Counted from the stretch's first letter, positions 33,109 through 43,320 are shown. The stretch: DNA of 64,000 bases from Mesorhizobium sp. CU3 (GCF_006442965.1 NZ_VFWX01000006.1:243646-307645), one strand, 5' to 3'. Program-made: numbers and translations. The notes: a model not told the origin generated them from the sequence alone.

Positions 33109-34083
33109 ATGGCCAAGCGCCTGCCGCCTCTCAATCCGCTGCGCGCCTTCGAAGCTACCGCGCGGCACGCCTCGCTGACCAAGGCCGCTGGTGAGCTCAA
33201 CGTCACGCATGGCGCCATCAGCCACCAGATCAAGGCGCTCGAGCAGTCGCTCGGCGTGAAACTCTTCGAGCGCACGGGCCAGCGGGTGAAGCTGACACCG
33301 CATGGCGCGGAATTCCTGCCGGCGGTTTCGACCGCCTTCGAAGGCATCGCCGCCGCCACGCAGCGCATGACCAGGCCGGCAAGCGCCGGCGCGCTCTCGG
33401 TGTCCTGCGTGCCGGCGCTGCTGCTGCTCTGGATGACGCCGCGGCTCGGCTCCTTCACCGCGCAATATCCCGACATCCAGCTCACCTTGATCCCGTCCAA
33501 CGACGCCCGCGACATTCGCGCTCCCGAGATCGACGTCTGCGTGCATTATGGCGACGGCGGCTGGACCGATTGCTGGATGCGCAAATGGTCCGGTCTGGAG
33601 TTGTTTCCGGTGGTCAGCCCGACGCTGATCAACAACCGCCCGATCCGTGGCGTGCGCGACCTTGCCGACCATGTCTTCCTGCATGGCGACGATGGCCGCG
33701 AATGGCACACCTGGCTCGCCGCCGCCGACGCGCTCGACCTCGCGCGCGGCCGCCGCCATCATCTCGGCGACGCCCGCATGGCGACGGAGGCCGCCGTCCA
33801 CGGCCATGGCGTGGCGCTTGGTGATTCAGTGACGGCGCGTGCGCTGCTGGCCAGGGGCATGCTGGTCGCGCCCTTCACTTTGTCGGTGCCGGCGGTCGAC
33901 GATTTCTACGTCGTCTGCCGCAACGAGATGCGCTCGGCGCCGATCGTCCAGCTCTTCATCGACTGGCTGTTCGCCGAGAAGGAACAGGATGAGGGCCGCG
34001 CCGATGCGCCGGTGGCCGGCCGCGTGCCGAGCCGCAGGAAACGGCCGGCGTTGAAGGTGATCGGGGCGAGGGCGGCATCCTGA
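33109..34083 (+). CDS. LysR-family transcriptional regulator, GcvA-like
   Basis: A 324-residue regulator opening MAKRLPPLNPLRAFEATARHASLTKAAGELNVTHGAISHQIKALEQ, a GcvA-type winged helix, then an effector-binding domain. The last 40 residues are a basic, Arg/Ala-rich extension beyond the usual LysR length. It is divergent from the agmatinase operon across 205 bases, the classic arrangement for a LysR regulator and its target. Ligand unknown. Confidence 0.9.
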   Translation: MAKRLPPLNPLRAFEATARHASLTKAAGELNVTHGAISHQIKALEQSLGVKLFERTGQRVKLTPHGAEFLPAVSTAFEGIAAATQRMTRPASAGALSVSCVPALLLLWMTPRLGSFTAQYPDIQLTLIPSNDARDIRAPEIDVCVHYGDGGWTDCWMRKWSGLELFPVVSPTLINNRPIRGVRDLADHVFLHGDDGREWHTWLAAADALDLARGRRHHLGDARMATEAAVHGHGVALGDSVTARALLARGMLVAPFTLSVPAVDDFYVVCRNEMRSAPIVQLFIDWLFAEKEQDEGRADAPVAGRVPSRRKRPALKVIGARAAS

Positions 34084-34201
34084 TGGCAGGACCGGAATAG
34101 CTGCTTTTTGTCGGGCCAGCCCGTAAAGCAGTGCAGCGCTTGCATAAATTCGATGCTAAGAGGCTTCCTTCCGCAGCGAGCAGCAAAGTTGGCAGTTGGA
34201 T

Positions 34202-35506
34202 ATGGCAAAGACCGATATAGCGCGGCGCGTCTACAACCACACCTGGAAGCTCGACCCGATCGTCCGCAGCCTGCTGGACACCGACTTCTACAAGCTCCTG
34301 ATGCTGCAGATGATCTGGGGCATGTATCCCAAGGTCGACGCCACCTTCTCGCTGATCAACCGCACGACCTCGGTGCGTCTCGCCGACGACATCGACGAGG
34401 GCGAATTGCGCGAGCAGCTCGACCATGCCCGTACCCTGCGCTTTTCCAAGAAGGAGATGATCTGGCTGGGCGGCAACAATTTCTACGGCCGCAAGCAGAT
34501 CTTCGAGCCGGAATTCCTCGCCTGGCTGGAGGGTTTCCGCCTGCCCGACTACGAGCTCACCAGGCGCGACGGCCAGTTTGAACTCTCTTTCCCCGGCCCT
34601 TGGATGTACACAACGCTGTGGGAAATCCCGGCTCTGGCGATCATCAACGAGCTGCGCTCGCGAGCCGCGATGCGCTCCTACGGCCCGTTCGCGCTCGACG
34701 TGCTCTACGCCCGCGCCAAGGCCAAGATGTGGGCCAAGACCGAGCGGCTGAAGGCATTGCCCGGGATCCGCATCTCCGATTTCGGCACGCGCCGGCGCCA
34801 TTCCTTCCTCTGGCAGCGCTGGTGCGTCGAGGCGCTGAAGGAAGGCATCGGCGAGGCCTTCACCGGCACCTCCAACGTGCTTCTGGCCATGGACAACGAC
34901 TTGGAAGCGCTCGGCACCAACGCGCATGAATTGCCGATGGTCTTTGCAGCGCTGGCCAATTCCGAGGAGGAATTGCGCGAGGCGCCCTACAAGGTCCTGC
35001 AGGACTGGCAGCGCTACTACGGCGGCAACTTGCTGATCGTGCTGCCCGACGCCTTCGGCACCGAATCCTTCCTGCGCGACGCGCCGGACTGGGTCGCCGA
35101 CTGGACCGGCTTCCGCCCCGACAGCGCCCCGCCGATCGAGGGCGGCGAGCGGATCATCGAGTGGTGGCGCAAGAAGGGCAAGGACCCGAAGCAGAAACTG
35201 CTCATCTTCTCCGACGGGCTCGAGGTCGAGACCATCGAGGAGACCTACCGGCATTTCCGCGGCAAGGTGCGCATGTCCTTCGGCTGGGGCACCAACCTCA
35301 CCAACGATTTCGAAGGCTGCGCCCCGACCGAGACCGACAGCCTCGACGCGATATCGCTGGTCTGCAAGGTGACGGAAGCCAATGGCAGGCCGGCGGTGAA
35401 GCTGTCGGACAACCCGGCCAAGGCGACCGGGGATGCCAAGGAGATCAAGAGGTATCTCAGGATTTTCGGCGAGAAGGGGCGGGTGGAGCAGCTGGTGAAG
35501 GTGTGA
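34202..35506 (+). CDS. pncB: Nicotinate phosphoribosyltransferase
   Basis: A 434-residue NAD-salvage enzyme joining nicotinate to PRPP with ATP hydrolysis. It shows [19 protein letters not shown] near the N-terminus, FGTRRRHSF containing the phosphorylated histidine, TGTSNVLLA, and the PRPP-side block [10 protein letters not shown] with [10 protein letters not shown]. The ATG at 34202 is taken over a TTG six bases earlier. Cytoplasmic and monocistronic in appearance. Confidence 0.95.
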   Translation: MAKTDIARRVYNHTWKLDPIVRSLLDTDFYKLLMLQMIWGMYPKVDATFSLINRTTSVRLADDIDEGELREQLDHARTLRFSKKEMIWLGGNNFYGRKQIFEPEFLAWLEGFRLPDYELTRRDGQFELSFPGPWMYTTLWEIPALAIINELRSRAAMRSYGPFALDVLYARAKAKMWAKTERLKALPGIRISDFGTRRRHSFLWQRWCVEALKEGIGEAFTGTSNVLLAMDNDLEALGTNAHELPMVFAALANSEEELREAPYKVLQDWQRYYGGNLLIVLPDAFGTESFLRDAPDWVADWTGFRPDSAPPIEGGERIIEWWRKKGKDPKQKLLIFSDGLEVETIEETYRHFRGKVRMSFGWGTNLTNDFEGCAPTETDSLDAISLVCKVTEANGRPAVKLSDNPAKATGDAKEIKRYLRIFGEKGRVEQLVKV

Positions 35507-35567
35507 GGGCGTTGGCTAACTGACGCCGTCACGCGGGACAGTAAAATTGGATAGGCTGAGTTCCTTC

Positions 35568-35728
35568 GCGCCCCCCTCTGTCCTGCCGGACATCTCCCCC
35601 ACGAGGGGGGAGATTGTGCTGTCATCGCCGCTTTCGCCAATCTTCAACGCCGAAAGCGGAGCGCCGGCGCCTGAACCGCCAATCTCCCCCCTCGTGGGGG
35701 AGATGTCCGGTAGGACAGAGGGGGGCGC
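35568..35728. repeat. Mosaic palindromic repeat, copy 3 (48-base arms)
   Basis: Arms 35568-35615 and 35681-35728 are inverted copies of each other with one mismatch, separated by 65 bases. The arm contains the words CCCCCCTCTGTCCTGCCGG and CATCTCCCCCACGAGGGG. A close copy lies at 59293-59453. It fills the gap after pncB, and the right arm runs into the start of the next gene. Confidence 0.9.
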
Positions 35729-37145
35729 CGTAGAGCGCCAGCCTTGGAGATTGGCCTTTCTTGCACCTGCACTAGCAGCCCTCTTCCCCACCCCAGCCCT
35801 CGCGCACGCTTCCGACCGCGGCCACGTCCTGCTGCTGCCCACCGGCTATTACATCGCCGGCGGCGCGCTCGCTGTCGCCGTCAGCTTCCTCGTGCTCGCG
35901 CTGCTGCCGCCCGCCGCCCTCGACAATTTCTGGCGCAAGCGCCTCCAACTTTTCGCTTTCGGCGACCACCCTCGTATCATCGTCAGCCTGATTTCCTTTG
36001 CCGGCTTCGCACTGCTCATAGCCGCCGGTGTCTTTGGCAGCCGCGACCCGCTCTCCAATCCGCTGCCGCTGGTGATCTGGACGCTGCTTTGGGCCGGCTT
36101 CACCCTGCTGCAAGGTGTCCTCGGCGACCTCTGGGCATGGCTCAACCCGTGGTACGGGCCATGGCGCATCGCATCTCGTATCTTCGGCCTCGACGCTCGA
36201 GAGGCGAAGCCGTCGCGTCTACCATCATGGTTCGGCTACTGGTCGGCCTTCGTCCTGTTCTTCGCCTTCGCCTGGTTCGAGCTGATCGACCCAGCCCCCG
36301 ACGATCCGGCGCGGCTGGCCTTTGCCGCCGGCCCCTACTGGCTGGTCAGCTTCGCCGCCATGCTGGCTTTCGGCTATGAGGACTGGAGCCGGCGCGGCGA
36401 ATTCCTCAGTGTCTTTTTCTCGATGGTCGCGCGCTTCGCGCCGGTCGAGCGCCTCGAAGGCCGGCTCAGCCTCTGCTGGCCCGGCGCCAAGCTGCTGGCG
36501 GCCGAGCCCTTGCCGTTGAGCGGCATAGCCTTCCTTCTGCTGGCGCTGTCGTCGGTCTCCTTCGACGGCCTGTCGAAGACCTTCTTCTGGCTTGGCCTGT
36601 TCGGCGTCAATCCGCTGGAATATCCTGGCCGCACCGCGCTGATCGGGGTAGGCAGCTTCGGCCTCGTCCTTACCTTCATCCTGCTGGCCGCCGTCTTTGC
36701 GCTTGCCGTCCGGCTCGGCCAACGCCTTGCCGGCGACAAGCATTCATTTGCGGAAGCCGCCGGCCTGCTGGTGTGGTCGATCGTGCCGATCGCGCTCGCC
36801 TACCATATCGCGCATTACCTCACCGTGCTGCTGGTCGACGGCCAGTATGCGCTGGTGGCGCTCTCCGATCCCTTCGCGCTCGGCTGGAATCTCTTTGGCA
36901 CCGCCAACATGATGATCGAGGCGGGAATCGTCGCCGGCGCTCAGTCGGCCTGGTGGCTGTGGAATTTGCAGGCCGGCGTGATCATCGCCGGCCATGTGCT
37001 GGCGGTGCTTGTCGCGCACGGCCTTGCCTGGCGGCTCTATCGGCAACCGTCGCGTGCTGCGCTCAGCCAATTGCCGCTCACTTTGCTAATGATCGCCTAC
37101 ACGATCTTCGGCCTTTGGTTGCTTGCCACGCCGACCGCCGGATGA
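35703..37145 (+). CDS. Multi-pass membrane protein with repeat-derived N-terminus
   Basis: A 480-residue protein with a signal-like segment (LAFLAPALAALFPTPALA, mature HASDRGHV) and about ten membrane segments. I do not recognise catalytic motifs with certainty; proteins of this sort are sometimes labelled fenitrothion hydrolase in rhizobia, from memory. The ATG at 35703 and its GGGGGAG ribosome site both lie within the repeat arm, so residues 1-9 (MSGRTEGGA) are repeat-encoded. The true start could instead be a non-ATG codon before the signal segment. Confidence 0.72.
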   Translation: MSGRTEGGAVERQPWRLAFLAPALAALFPTPALAHASDRGHVLLLPTGYYIAGGALAVAVSFLVLALLPPAALDNFWRKRLQLFAFGDHPRIIVSLISFAGFALLIAAGVFGSRDPLSNPLPLVIWTLLWAGFTLLQGVLGDLWAWLNPWYGPWRIASRIFGLDAREAKPSRLPSWFGYWSAFVLFFAFAWFELIDPAPDDPARLAFAAGPYWLVSFAAMLAFGYEDWSRRGEFLSVFFSMVARFAPVERLEGRLSLCWPGAKLLAAEPLPLSGIAFLLLALSSVSFDGLSKTFFWLGLFGVNPLEYPGRTALIGVGSFGLVLTFILLAAVFALAVRLGQRLAGDKHSFAEAAGLLVWSIVPIALAYHIAHYLTVLLVDGQYALVALSDPFALGWNLFGTANMMIEAGIVAGAQSAWWLWNLQAGVIIAGHVLAVLVAHGLAWRLYRQPSRAALSQLPLTLLMIAYTIFGLWLLATPTAG

Positions 37146-37299
37146 CACAAGAGCGCGCCGCCAATGCCGTCGGGTAAAGCTCGCTTGCCAGGTCAAAGCT
37201 TTGGTGATTTAGTTTGTACACATGCAATTTTCCCATCCTCCGCAGAGGGTGGGTTAGCCGCCTTATCGCTGGTCAAGACTGAAAAAACAGGGGAACGAC

Positions 37300-38604
37300 A
37301 TGGCTGACAAGAACGGATTTTTCGACCTTTCGAAAACCACATTATCCCGCCGCACCGCGCTGAAGGGCATTGCCGCCGGCGCCGGCCTGGCGCTGGCGCC
37401 TGGCTTCGTCCGCTACAGCCAGGCGCAGAGCTCGGCATCGATCAAGATCGGCTTCCAGTCGCACCGCACCGGCATCGGCGCCGCCTATGGCCGCTGGTAC
37501 GAAAAGACCAGCGCCGCCGCCGTCAAGGCGATCAACGACGCCGGCGGCATCGGCGGCCGCCCGGTCGAGCTGGTCATCGAGGATGACGGCACCGATCCCG
37601 CGCGTGGCGCGGAAGTGGTGGCGAAATTCGCCAAGCAGCACAAGACCGACATCGTCTTCGGCACCTTATTCTCGCATGTGGTGATCGGTTCGGCGCCGGC
37701 GGCGGGCGAGAACAAGATCCCTTACTTCGTCGTCAGCGAAGGCCACCACGTCGCGTCGACCAAGCTCAACCGCTATGTCTTCCAGCCCGGCATCACCGAC
37801 GTGAAGAGCCAGATCCAGTCGATGGCGCCGTGGATCGCCGCCAACGCCGGCAAGAAGGTGACGCAGATCTTCCCCGATTTCGCCTTCGGCTACGATCATC
37901 GCGACTACCTGCCGCCGGCGCTGAAAGCGCAGGGCGCCGACGTCATCGCGCAAATCGCCATCCCTCCGACGGAATCGTCCTTCACGAAGTACTTCCCGCA
38001 GATCCCGGCCGAGACCGAGGTGATCTACCACGTCATGGTCGGCCCTGCGGTGCTCACCTTCGTCAAGGAACTCGGCGAGTTCTATGGCTCGCAGCGGCCG
38101 CAGCTCTTCGGCTTCATGGATTCGCTCGAGGCCACCGACATCAACAGCCCCGGCCTCGAATTCCTCGACGGCAGCCATTTCTGGGAAGGCTCGCCGCGCT
38201 ACGCTCAGGCTGACGATTCCGCCGCGCAAAAAGCCTACCGCGCCGCCGTCGGCATCGACGACAATGGCGCCGCCGTCGGCGACGCCAAGGATGTCTCCAC
38301 CGCCTCGCACATGTTCGGCTGCTGGGAGACGCTCTACGTCGTCAAGAAGGCAATGGAAGACGCCGGCTACAAGGGTCCGGAAGACCGCGCCAAGCTGGTC
38401 GAGGCGACCGAGGCGCTGAAGGAATTCGCCGAAGGGCCGGAGCATCCGCAGGGTGCCAAAACCTTCAACGGCAAGATCCACCAGTGTTTCGGCATCCAGA
38501 ACATCTCCAAGGTCGAAGGCGGCAAGCTGAAGGTCGTGCACAAGACCAAGATCGAGGACGGCCTCTACGAGGCCGAGGGGGATTACACGACGCAGGCGCT
38601 GTGA
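37300..38604 (+). CDS. Branched-chain-type ABC transporter binding protein with Tat signal
   Basis: A 434-residue type 1 periplasmic-binding-fold protein. The twin-arginine signal SRRTALKGIAAGAGLALAPGF implies export in folded form. The mature domain begins IKIGFQSHRTGIGAAYGRWYEKT and has AINDAGGIGGRPVELVIEDD, typical of LivK/FmdD/Urt-like proteins. It starts an operon with livHMGF. The ligand could be an amide, amino acid or aromatic acid. Confidence 0.9.
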   Translation: MADKNGFFDLSKTTLSRRTALKGIAAGAGLALAPGFVRYSQAQSSASIKIGFQSHRTGIGAAYGRWYEKTSAAAVKAINDAGGIGGRPVELVIEDDGTDPARGAEVVAKFAKQHKTDIVFGTLFSHVVIGSAPAAGENKIPYFVVSEGHHVASTKLNRYVFQPGITDVKSQIQSMAPWIAANAGKKVTQIFPDFAFGYDHRDYLPPALKAQGADVIAQIAIPPTESSFTKYFPQIPAETEVIYHVMVGPAVLTFVKELGEFYGSQRPQLFGFMDSLEATDINSPGLEFLDGSHFWEGSPRYAQADDSAAQKAYRAAVGIDDNGAAVGDAKDVSTASHMFGCWETLYVVKKAMEDAGYKGPEDRAKLVEATEALKEFAEGPEHPQGAKTFNGKIHQCFGIQNISKVEGGKLKVVHKTKIEDGLYEAEGDYTTQAL

Positions 38605-38620
38605 GCTTGTCTCATAGCCG

Positions 38621-39502
38621 ATGCATTTCGGTCCCCATCTCCTCCTCGCCGCCCTCGAAGGCCTCGTCACCTCCGCTGTGCTGGCGCTGACGGCGCTTGG
38701 CCTGTCGCTGGTCTTCGGCGTCATGCGCGTCGTCAATGTCGCGCATGGCGAATTCTTCATGCTGGGCGCGGTGCTTGCCTGGGCGATCTCGACCGCGATC
38801 GCCGGCCATCCGGCGGTTGGCTTCGTCGCGGCGCTCGTCATCGCGCCCTTGCTGGTCGGGCTGGTGGCGCTGATCGCCGAACGCCTGGTGCTGCGCCGGC
38901 TGAACTACAATCCCGAAGGCACCATCGTCGCCACCATCGGCATGCTCTACATCATCCAGCAGCTGGCGCTGACCTTCTATGGGCCGGAGGCGCGGCCCGT
39001 CGAGCCGCCTTTCAGCTACCGCATCCTGCTGCCCTGGTTCGGCTATTCCGGCTACAAGCTCTCGGTCGTCGCCGCATCGGTCATTCTGCTCGTGCTCACC
39101 TGGTTGGTGCTGACGCGCACGAAAATCGGCCTGATCATGCGCGCCACTCAGTATGACAGCGAGACGGCGCAGGCCTTTGGCATTCCGGTCGAGCGCGTCT
39201 ATGCCGGCGTCTTCGCCGTCGGCGCCATGCTGGCGGCGATCGCCGCCGTGCTGATCGTGCCGATCAGCCAGGCGCATTACCTGATGGGGCAGGATCCGCT
39301 GCTCCTCTCCTTCATCGTCGTCATCATCGGAGGTCTGGGTTCGCTGCGCGGCACGGTCGTTGCTGCCATCCTGATCGGCCTTTCCGACGGCATCATCTCG
39401 GTGTTTTTCTCGCCGACCTTGGCCAAGATCATCGCCACGCTCGTCGTCGCCATGGTGCTGGTGTTCCGCCCGCAAGGCCTGTTCGGGACAACAGCGCGAT
39501 GA
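38621..39502 (+). CDS. livH: Branched-chain amino-acid-type ABC permease LivH
   Basis: A 293-residue permease with about eight membrane segments and the family blocks LGLSLVFGVMRVVNVAHGEFFMLGA and VIIGGLGSLRGTVVAAILIG. It follows the binding-protein gene by 16 bases and overlaps livM (ATGA). Confidence 0.9.
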   Translation: MHFGPHLLLAALEGLVTSAVLALTALGLSLVFGVMRVVNVAHGEFFMLGAVLAWAISTAIAGHPAVGFVAALVIAPLLVGLVALIAERLVLRRLNYNPEGTIVATIGMLYIIQQLALTFYGPEARPVEPPFSYRILLPWFGYSGYKLSVVAASVILLVLTWLVLTRTKIGLIMRATQYDSETAQAFGIPVERVYAGVFAVGAMLAAIAAVLIVPISQAHYLMGQDPLLLSFIVVIIGGLGSLRGTVVAAILIGLSDGIISVFFSPTLAKIIATLVVAMVLVFRPQGLFGTTAR

Positions 39503-40461
39503 GGGATGCATCGCCGGCGAAAGTCTATGCGCTGCATATCGGCGTCATCTTGGCCCTGTTCGCGCTGAATTTCGTCCTGCCGGACTATCACCAGGGCCTG
39601 TTCGCCCGCATCATGGCGCTCGCCGTCTTCGCCATGGGCTATAATCTGCTCTTCGGCTATGGCGGCCTGCTCAGCCTGGGACATGCCATGTTCTTTTCGG
39701 CCGGCCTATATGGCGCGGGCCTGACCGTCTACCATCTCGGCTGGGGCGTGCCGGAAGCCTTCCTTGCCGGCATCGCCTGCGGCGCGCTGCTTGCTTTGGT
39801 CATCGGCCTCCTGGCGCTGCGCACATCCGGCGTGGCGTTCATGATCGTCACCATGATGTTCGCGCAGGTCTTCTACCTTCTCATCCTCTATTTCGCCGCC
39901 TGGACCGGCGGCGACCAGGGCCTGGTCATCCAGCAGGCGTCGCGGGTGGTGTCGATCGGCGGCGCGTCCTTCGACCTGACCGACCCGACGGTGCGCTACA
40001 TGAGCGCGCTGGCACTGTTCTCGGTGGTGCTCCTTATCACGCTTGCGATTGTCCGCTCCCGCTTCGGCCGCGTGCTGGTCGCCATCCGCGAGAACGAGGA
40101 GCGCACCAGGATGCTGGGCTACGACACAACAGCGAACAAGCTCATCGCGGTCGTCGCTTCCGGCGCTACCTGCGCGGCCTCGGGCGCGGCCTATGCGCTG
40201 CTGTTCGGTTATGTCGGCTCGAATTTTGCCTCGGTGCAATATTCGATCCTGCCCTTGCTCTGGGTGCTGCTCGGGGGTGCTGCGACCGTGCTCGGGCCGC
40301 TCGTCGGCACGCTGTTCATGTATTACGTCACCGACATCACCAGCGGCTTCACGTCGGCCTATCTGCTGATCGTCGGCATCGCGCTCATCCTTTTGGTGCT
40401 GTTTGCGCCGAAGGGCATTCTGGGCACCATCCGCCAGCGCTGGCTCGGGTGGCTGCCGTGA
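39499..40461 (+). CDS. livM: Branched-chain amino-acid-type ABC permease LivM
   Basis: A 320-residue permease with about nine membrane segments, including GYNLLFGYGGLLSLGHAMFFSAGLYG and the cytoplasmic loop RVLVAIRENEERTRMLGYDTTANKL that contacts the ATPases. It is coupled to both neighbours by stop-start overlaps. Confidence 0.9.
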   Translation: MRDASPAKVYALHIGVILALFALNFVLPDYHQGLFARIMALAVFAMGYNLLFGYGGLLSLGHAMFFSAGLYGAGLTVYHLGWGVPEAFLAGIACGALLALVIGLLALRTSGVAFMIVTMMFAQVFYLLILYFAAWTGGDQGLVIQQASRVVSIGGASFDLTDPTVRYMSALALFSVVLLITLAIVRSRFGRVLVAIRENEERTRMLGYDTTANKLIAVVASGATCAASGAAYALLFGYVGSNFASVQYSILPLLWVLLGGAATVLGPLVGTLFMYYVTDITSGFTSAYLLIVGIALILLVLFAPKGILGTIRQRWLGWLP

Positions 40462-41186
40462 TGCCGCTGCTCACCACCAAGGGCCTGTCGCGCCGGTTCG
40501 GTGGCCTGCGCGCCGTCGACGGCGTCGACTTCTCGCTGATGCCGGGCGAGATCCGCGCCATCATCGGCCCGAACGGCGCCGGCAAGACCACTTTCGTCAG
40601 CCTGCTTTCGGGCCGCATCCAGCCGTCTTCCGGCATGGTCGTCTTCGACGGCGCCGACATCACCAATATGCCGGCTTACAAACGGGTTCGCCTCGGCGTC
40701 GCCTACACCTTCCAGATCACCAGCGTCTTCGCCAACCTCACCGCCTTCGACAATGTCGCGCTGCCGGTGCAGCGCACGCTGACCGACGGTCGCACGAAGG
40801 GACAGGTCAGGACCGGCGTCATGGAGGCGCTGGAACGCACCGGCCTCGCCGACCGCGCCCACACCCTTGCCGGGCAGCTTTCCTACGGCCATCAGCGCTT
40901 GCTCGAAGTGGCAATGGGCCTGGCGCTGAAGCCGCGCCTTTTGATCCTCGACGAGCCGACGCAAGGCCTGGCCGACAGCGAGATCGACAATTTCATCGCG
41001 CTGGTGCGCGAGATCGCGCGGAGCGCCACGGTGCTGCTCATCGAGCACAACATGCCGGTCGTCATGCAGCTCGCCGACCGCATCACCGTCTTCAACATGG
41101 GAAGGATTCTCGCCGAAGGCACGCCGGAACAGATCCGCGCCGACGCCCAGGTCCAGGATGCTTATCTCGGAGCAACCCATGGCTGA
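40461..41186 (+). CDS. livG: Branched-chain amino-acid-type ABC ATPase LivG
   Basis: A 241-residue ATPase with Walker A GPNGAGKTT, Q-loop YTFQITSVFANLT, a divergent signature LSYGHQRLLEVAMGL, Walker B LLILDEPTQGL and the H-loop IEHNMPVVM. The ATG at 40461 shares its A with the livM stop (TGATG); a GTG at 40449 is possible but less likely. Confidence 0.92.
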   Translation: MPLLTTKGLSRRFGGLRAVDGVDFSLMPGEIRAIIGPNGAGKTTFVSLLSGRIQPSSGMVVFDGADITNMPAYKRVRLGVAYTFQITSVFANLTAFDNVALPVQRTLTDGRTKGQVRTGVMEALERTGLADRAHTLAGQLSYGHQRLLEVAMGLALKPRLLILDEPTQGLADSEIDNFIALVREIARSATVLLIEHNMPVVMQLADRITVFNMGRILAEGTPEQIRADAQVQDAYLGATHG

Positions 41187-41886
41187 GCTGCTGACGATCG
41201 CCGGGCTGGACTGCTTCTATGGCGAGGTCCAGGTGCTCTACGGCCTCGACCTCGTGTTGAACAAAGGCGAGGTGCTGTGCCTGTTCGGCCGCAACGGCGC
41301 CGGCAAGACGACGACGCTGAAGGCGATCATGGGCCTGGTGCCGGCGGCTGCCGGTTCGATCAAATTGGACGGCAAGGAACTGACCGGGCTTGCCGCGCAT
41401 GACGTGCCCAAGGCCGGCGTCGCCTATGTGCCGCAGGGCAGGCGCCTGTTCGCCGAGATGACGGTGGCGGAGAACATCGAGATCGGCCTGATGGCGCGCG
41501 GCAAGGGCAGGGCCACGCGGGAAAACGTCCTCGATCTCTTCCCGCTGCTGCGCGAGCGGCTGAAGCAGCGCTCGGGCACGCTCTCCGGCGGCGAGCAGCA
41601 GATGCTGGCCATGGCGCGTGCGCTCTGCCTCGAGCCGCAGGTGCTGTTGCTCGACGAACCGACCGAAGGGCTGATGCCGTCGATGATTGCAAAAATCCGC
41701 GAGACGGTCGCGAAATTGCGCGAGCTTGACGTCTCCACCATCCTGGTCGAGCAGCGCGTCGACGCCGTGCTGTCGGTAGCCGATCGTGTTTGCTTCATCG
41801 AGAACGGCCGCAACCGCGAGACGGTCGATGTCGAGGCATTGCGCGCCGATCCGTCTGCGGTACGGCGCTATGTCGGCGTCGGCTGA
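41179..41886 (+). CDS. livF: Branched-chain amino-acid-type ABC ATPase LivF
   Basis: A 235-residue ATPase with Walker A GRNGAGKTTTLKAIMGL, Q-loop YVPQGRRLFAEMTV, signature LSGGEQQMLAMARAL, Walker B LLLDEPTEGLMPS and VEQRVD. The ATG at 41179 follows CGGAG and overlaps livG by eight bases. It ends the five-gene uptake operon; the convergent antiporter gene begins at the next base. Confidence 0.92.
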   Translation: MAELLTIAGLDCFYGEVQVLYGLDLVLNKGEVLCLFGRNGAGKTTTLKAIMGLVPAAAGSIKLDGKELTGLAAHDVPKAGVAYVPQGRRLFAEMTVAENIEIGLMARGKGRATRENVLDLFPLLRERLKQRSGTLSGGEQQMLAMARALCLEPQVLLLDEPTEGLMPSMIAKIRETVAKLRELDVSTILVEQRVDAVLSVADRVCFIENGRNRETVDVEALRADPSAVRRYVGVG

Positions 41887-43302
41887 TCAGCCGAAGAACA
41901 GAAACCCGGCAATCAGAAACGTCGGGATCAGCACCAGACCAGACCAAGCCATATAGCCGAAGAAGCCGGGCATCTTGAAGCCGCGATGCCTGGCGATGGC
42001 AAAGACCATGAAGTTCGGCGCGTTGCCGACATAGGTGTTGGCGCCCATGAACACGGCGCCCGCCGAGATCGCGGCGAGCGTCGAGGCGGCCTCGCTCATC
42101 AGATGTTTCGCGTCGCCGCCGGCCAGCTCGAAGAACACCAGATAGGTCGGCGCGTTGTCGAGGAAGGACGACAGCGCGCCCGTCAGCCAGAAATAGGCGA
42201 GGTCGTTGGGCTGGCCGTCGGCCGAGGTGACCAGCGCCACCAGCGGCGCCAGCGCGCCGCCGAGCCCGGCCTTAAGGACGGCGATCACCGGCACGATACA
42301 GACGAAGATCCCGGCAAAGAGTTTTGCCACTTCGGCGATAGGCCCCCAGCTAAAACCGTTCGCTTCGCGATGGCTCTTGTAGGAGACTTTTAGCGAAAGC
42401 AGGGCCAGCGCCAGGATGATGGCGTCGCGCACCAGGTTCTGCAGCTCCAGGCTGACGCCGAGGACGGAGAAGCTGACGCCCGGCTTCCAGCTCGCCGAAA
42501 GCAGGATCGCGCCGATCACGCCGGCAAGCAGCGGCAGGTTGGCGAGACCGCGCAGCCGCACTTTGGTGTCCGGCGTCGGGTCCTTGATCTTCGGCGCGCC
42601 GCCCTCGCGGCGATGCAGAACGATGTCGAGCGCCAGGAAGACGGCGAGCACCAGCCCGCCGGTGAACAGCGTCTCGCGCCACAGATTGGCGGTCGTCCAG
42701 AAGAAGTCGACGCCGCGCAGGAAGCCGACGAAAAGTGGCGGGTCGCCGAGCGGCGTCAGCGAGCCACCTATGTTGGAGACCAGGAAGATGAAGAAGATCA
42801 CCACATGGGCGTTGAATGGCCGGTTGTCGTTGGCGCGCAGCATCGGACGGATCAGGATCATCGAGGCGCCGGTGGTGCCGATCACCGAGGCAAGCAGCGC
42901 GCCCACGAGCAGCAGCCCGGCATTGACCAGCGGCGTGCCGTGAATGTTGCCCGCAACCAATATGCCGCCGGAGATGGTGAACAGCGCAAAGAGCAGGATG
43001 ATGAAGGAGAGGTATTCGGTGAGCAGCGTGTGCAGCACCGATTCGCCGGCCGTTGGAATGCCGAAAGCGACCGCCAGCGGAACAACCGCCAGCGCCGCCC
43101 AGGCGGCGGCGATCTTGCCATAGTGATGTTCCCACAGATGCGGAAAGAGCAGCGGCCCGGTGGCGATCGACAGAAGCAAACCGGCAAAGGGCAGCGCCCA
43201 CCACAGCGACATGGCGGCGCCGGGCAGTTCGTCGATTTCGGCGGCGAAAGCCTGTGCGGGAAGGAGCAACGCGATGGCGAGCGCGGCGAATGGAGCAATC
43301 AT
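41887..43302 (-). CDS. NhaD-like sodium/proton antiporter
   Basis: A 471-residue protein with a signal-like N-terminus (MIAPFAALAIALLLPAQAFA) and about eleven further membrane segments. The ion-transporter superfamily motif FLVSNIGGSLTPLGDPPLFVGFLRG and LSSFLDNAPTYLVFFELAGG are typical of NhaD and related carriers. The frame is open far upstream to 43578, but that part is encoded by palindromic repeat DNA, so the ATG at 43302 is preferred. It meets livF tail to tail with no gap. Confidence 0.86.
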   Translation of the reverse strand: MIAPFAALAIALLLPAQAFAAEIDELPGAAMSLWWALPFAGLLLSIATGPLLFPHLWEHHYGKIAAAWAALAVVPLAVAFGIPTAGESVLHTLLTEYLSFIILLFALFTISGGILVAGNIHGTPLVNAGLLLVGALLASVIGTTGASMILIRPMLRANDNRPFNAHVVIFFIFLVSNIGGSLTPLGDPPLFVGFLRGVDFFWTTANLWRETLFTGGLVLAVFLALDIVLHRREGGAPKIKDPTPDTKVRLRGLANLPLLAGVIGAILLSASWKPGVSFSVLGVSLELQNLVRDAIILALALLSLKVSYKSHREANGFSWGPIAEVAKLFAGIFVCIVPVIAVLKAGLGGALAPLVALVTSADGQPNDLAYFWLTGALSSFLDNAPTYLVFFELAGGDAKHLMSEAASTLAAISAGAVFMGANTYVGNAPNFMVFAIARHRGFKMPGFFGYMAWSGLVLIPTFLIAGFLFFG

Positions 43303-43320
43303 CCGGCCGCAGCGCGCCCT

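Noticed and set aside
37211..37230. AGTTTGTACACATGCAATTT upstream of the liv operon as a third copy of the shared operator
   Set aside because: Only a short TTTGTA stretch matches; spacing and right half differ from the two good sites.
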